Source: Acinetobacter sp. ANC 4470 (GTDB lineage Bacteria; Pseudomonadota; Gammaproteobacteria; Pseudomonadales; Moraxellaceae). From it: a stretch of 64,000 nucleotides of DNA. The translations under genes and the position numbers were made by a program. Shown piece after piece: positions 63,685-64,000 of this stretch (position 1 is the first letter of the stretch; every line of letters begins with the position of its first letter). The stretch is from assembly GCF_002135335.1 (NCBI RefSeq), contig NZ_NEGC01000004.1, positions 186,001-250,000 of the forward strand. Direction: 5' to 3'. The notes beneath the pieces were generated by a model that saw nothing but the letters and a program-made list of their open reading frames with translations, made no database searches and was not told the DNA's origin.

Positions 63685-64000
63685 TTAGTAGGTTCGATCA
63701 CCAATAATGGCTGCTCGTTCCATTTTTCGATGGCAAGCAGGATAATCCATCACGGCATAATGTTGCGTGCTGCGATTATCCCAAATTGCAATGCTGTTAG
63801 GTTTCCAACGCCAACGTACTTGATATTCCGGAATAGATGCTTGGGATATTAAGTAGCGCAATAGATCCGCTGCACCAGGGTTTGCATCTTGTCCGAATCT
63901 CACGCGTTCAGGTGTATGATAATTACTGATATGCGTCGTATAACTGTTGACGAACAGTACTTTTTCACCTGTTTCAGGATGAGTACGTACCACAGGGTGC
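63685..64000 (-). CDS. TauD/TfdA-family dioxygenase, C-terminal part (5' end beyond window)
   Basis: 105 residues are visible and the frame runs off the window end. The motifs are those of TauD/TfdA dioxygenases: HPVVRTHPETGEKVLFVNSY near the left, and WDNRSTQHYAVMDYP with the third iron-ligand His and RKMERAAIIGD with the 2-oxoglutarate Arg towards the end. The enzyme hydroxylates its substrate with Fe(II), O2 and 2-oxoglutarate; relatives act on taurine, alkyl sulfates, 2,4-D or gamma-butyrobetaine. It is 54 bp upstream of the BKACE gene and probably in the same operon. Confidence 0.92.
   Translation of the reverse strand, partial: HPVVRTHPETGEKVLFVNSYTTHISNYHTPERVRFGQDANPGAADLLRYLISQASIPEYQVRWRWKPNSIAIWDNRSTQHYAVMDYPACHRKMERAAIIGDRTY

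Noticed and set aside
1-64000. CRISPR arrays, tRNA or rRNA genes, complete insertion sequences and prophage genes
   Set aside because: No regularly spaced repeats, no cloverleaf or rRNA-like stretches, no transposase, integrase or phage structural proteins were seen on either strand.

Overview
The window is a chromosomal segment of a low-GC (about 40%) gammaproteobacterium, almost certainly an Acinetobacter species. The main evidence is the gene order: the cyo quinol oxidase, rpsF-rpsR-rplI, dnaB, alr, an Anbu-type proteasome operon, an AceI/AceR efflux pair, an FMN-binding glutamate-synthase-like protein, a TerC-CorC fusion and a prpB/prpC pair, plus the familiar set of small Acinetobacter hypothetical proteins. 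Genes are densely packed on both strands. I see no complete insertion sequence, CRISPR array, rRNA or tRNA. The species cannot be named from the sequence alone.

Layout. 1-4300: end of cyoA, then cyoB-C-D-E (cytochrome bo3 oxidase and heme O synthase). 4330-9250: ribosomal operon rpsF-rpsR-rplI with a Shine-Dalgarno-sequestering leader, then dnaB, the remains of a decayed minus-strand gene, and alr. 9340-14320: a four-gene minus-strand operon (circularly permuted ATP-grasp, alpha-E protein, transglutaminase, Anbu protease) with a divergent WYL regulator. 14890-20450: glutamate-synthase-like protein, lysophospholipase-like hydrolase, DUF218 membrane protein, murB, low-molecular-weight tyrosine phosphatase. 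20500-25060: a 61-bp palindromic MITE-like element, iron alcohol dehydrogenase, thioesterase, dnaX, NlpE-like lipoprotein. 25165-30670: serine hydrolase, then a MaoC dehydratase, a high-molecular-weight FabG and a divergent thiolase, arranged like mycobacterial htdX-fabG4-fadA2. 30750-37920: an enlarged OmpW, aceI/aceR, transaldolase, a LysE-type exporter, a BenE-type symporter, a four-hairpin intergenic cassette, and an SMR-TetR pair. 38000-46250: lipoprotein esterase, two UspA paralogues, pepN, two hypothetical proteins, thiM. 46390-51800: TerC-CorC, a doubly frameshifted small gene, a MarR regulator, prpC and prpB.

51840-64000 is accessory and catabolic in character. It holds an acyl-CoA ligase, an AraC regulator, a DUF1302 outer-membrane protein, an RBBP9-like hydrolase and a second AraC regulator. 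It ends in a tightly coupled minus-strand set: TauD/TfdA dioxygenase (cut by the window end), BKACE beta-keto-acid cleavage enzyme, MFS transporter, FrnE-like DsbA protein, Rieske ferredoxin and YeiH-type exporter. Several of these genes overlap by 4 bp, so they probably act together. The set looks like an uncharacterised pathway for a sulfonated or quaternary-amine-like carbon source, and it is the best candidate here for an undescribed system. Tandem direct repeats upstream of the ligase and repeats upstream of the DUF1302 gene are plausible AraC-type operators. A shorter-range puzzle is the imperfect 89-bp-period duplication between the MFS and BKACE genes.
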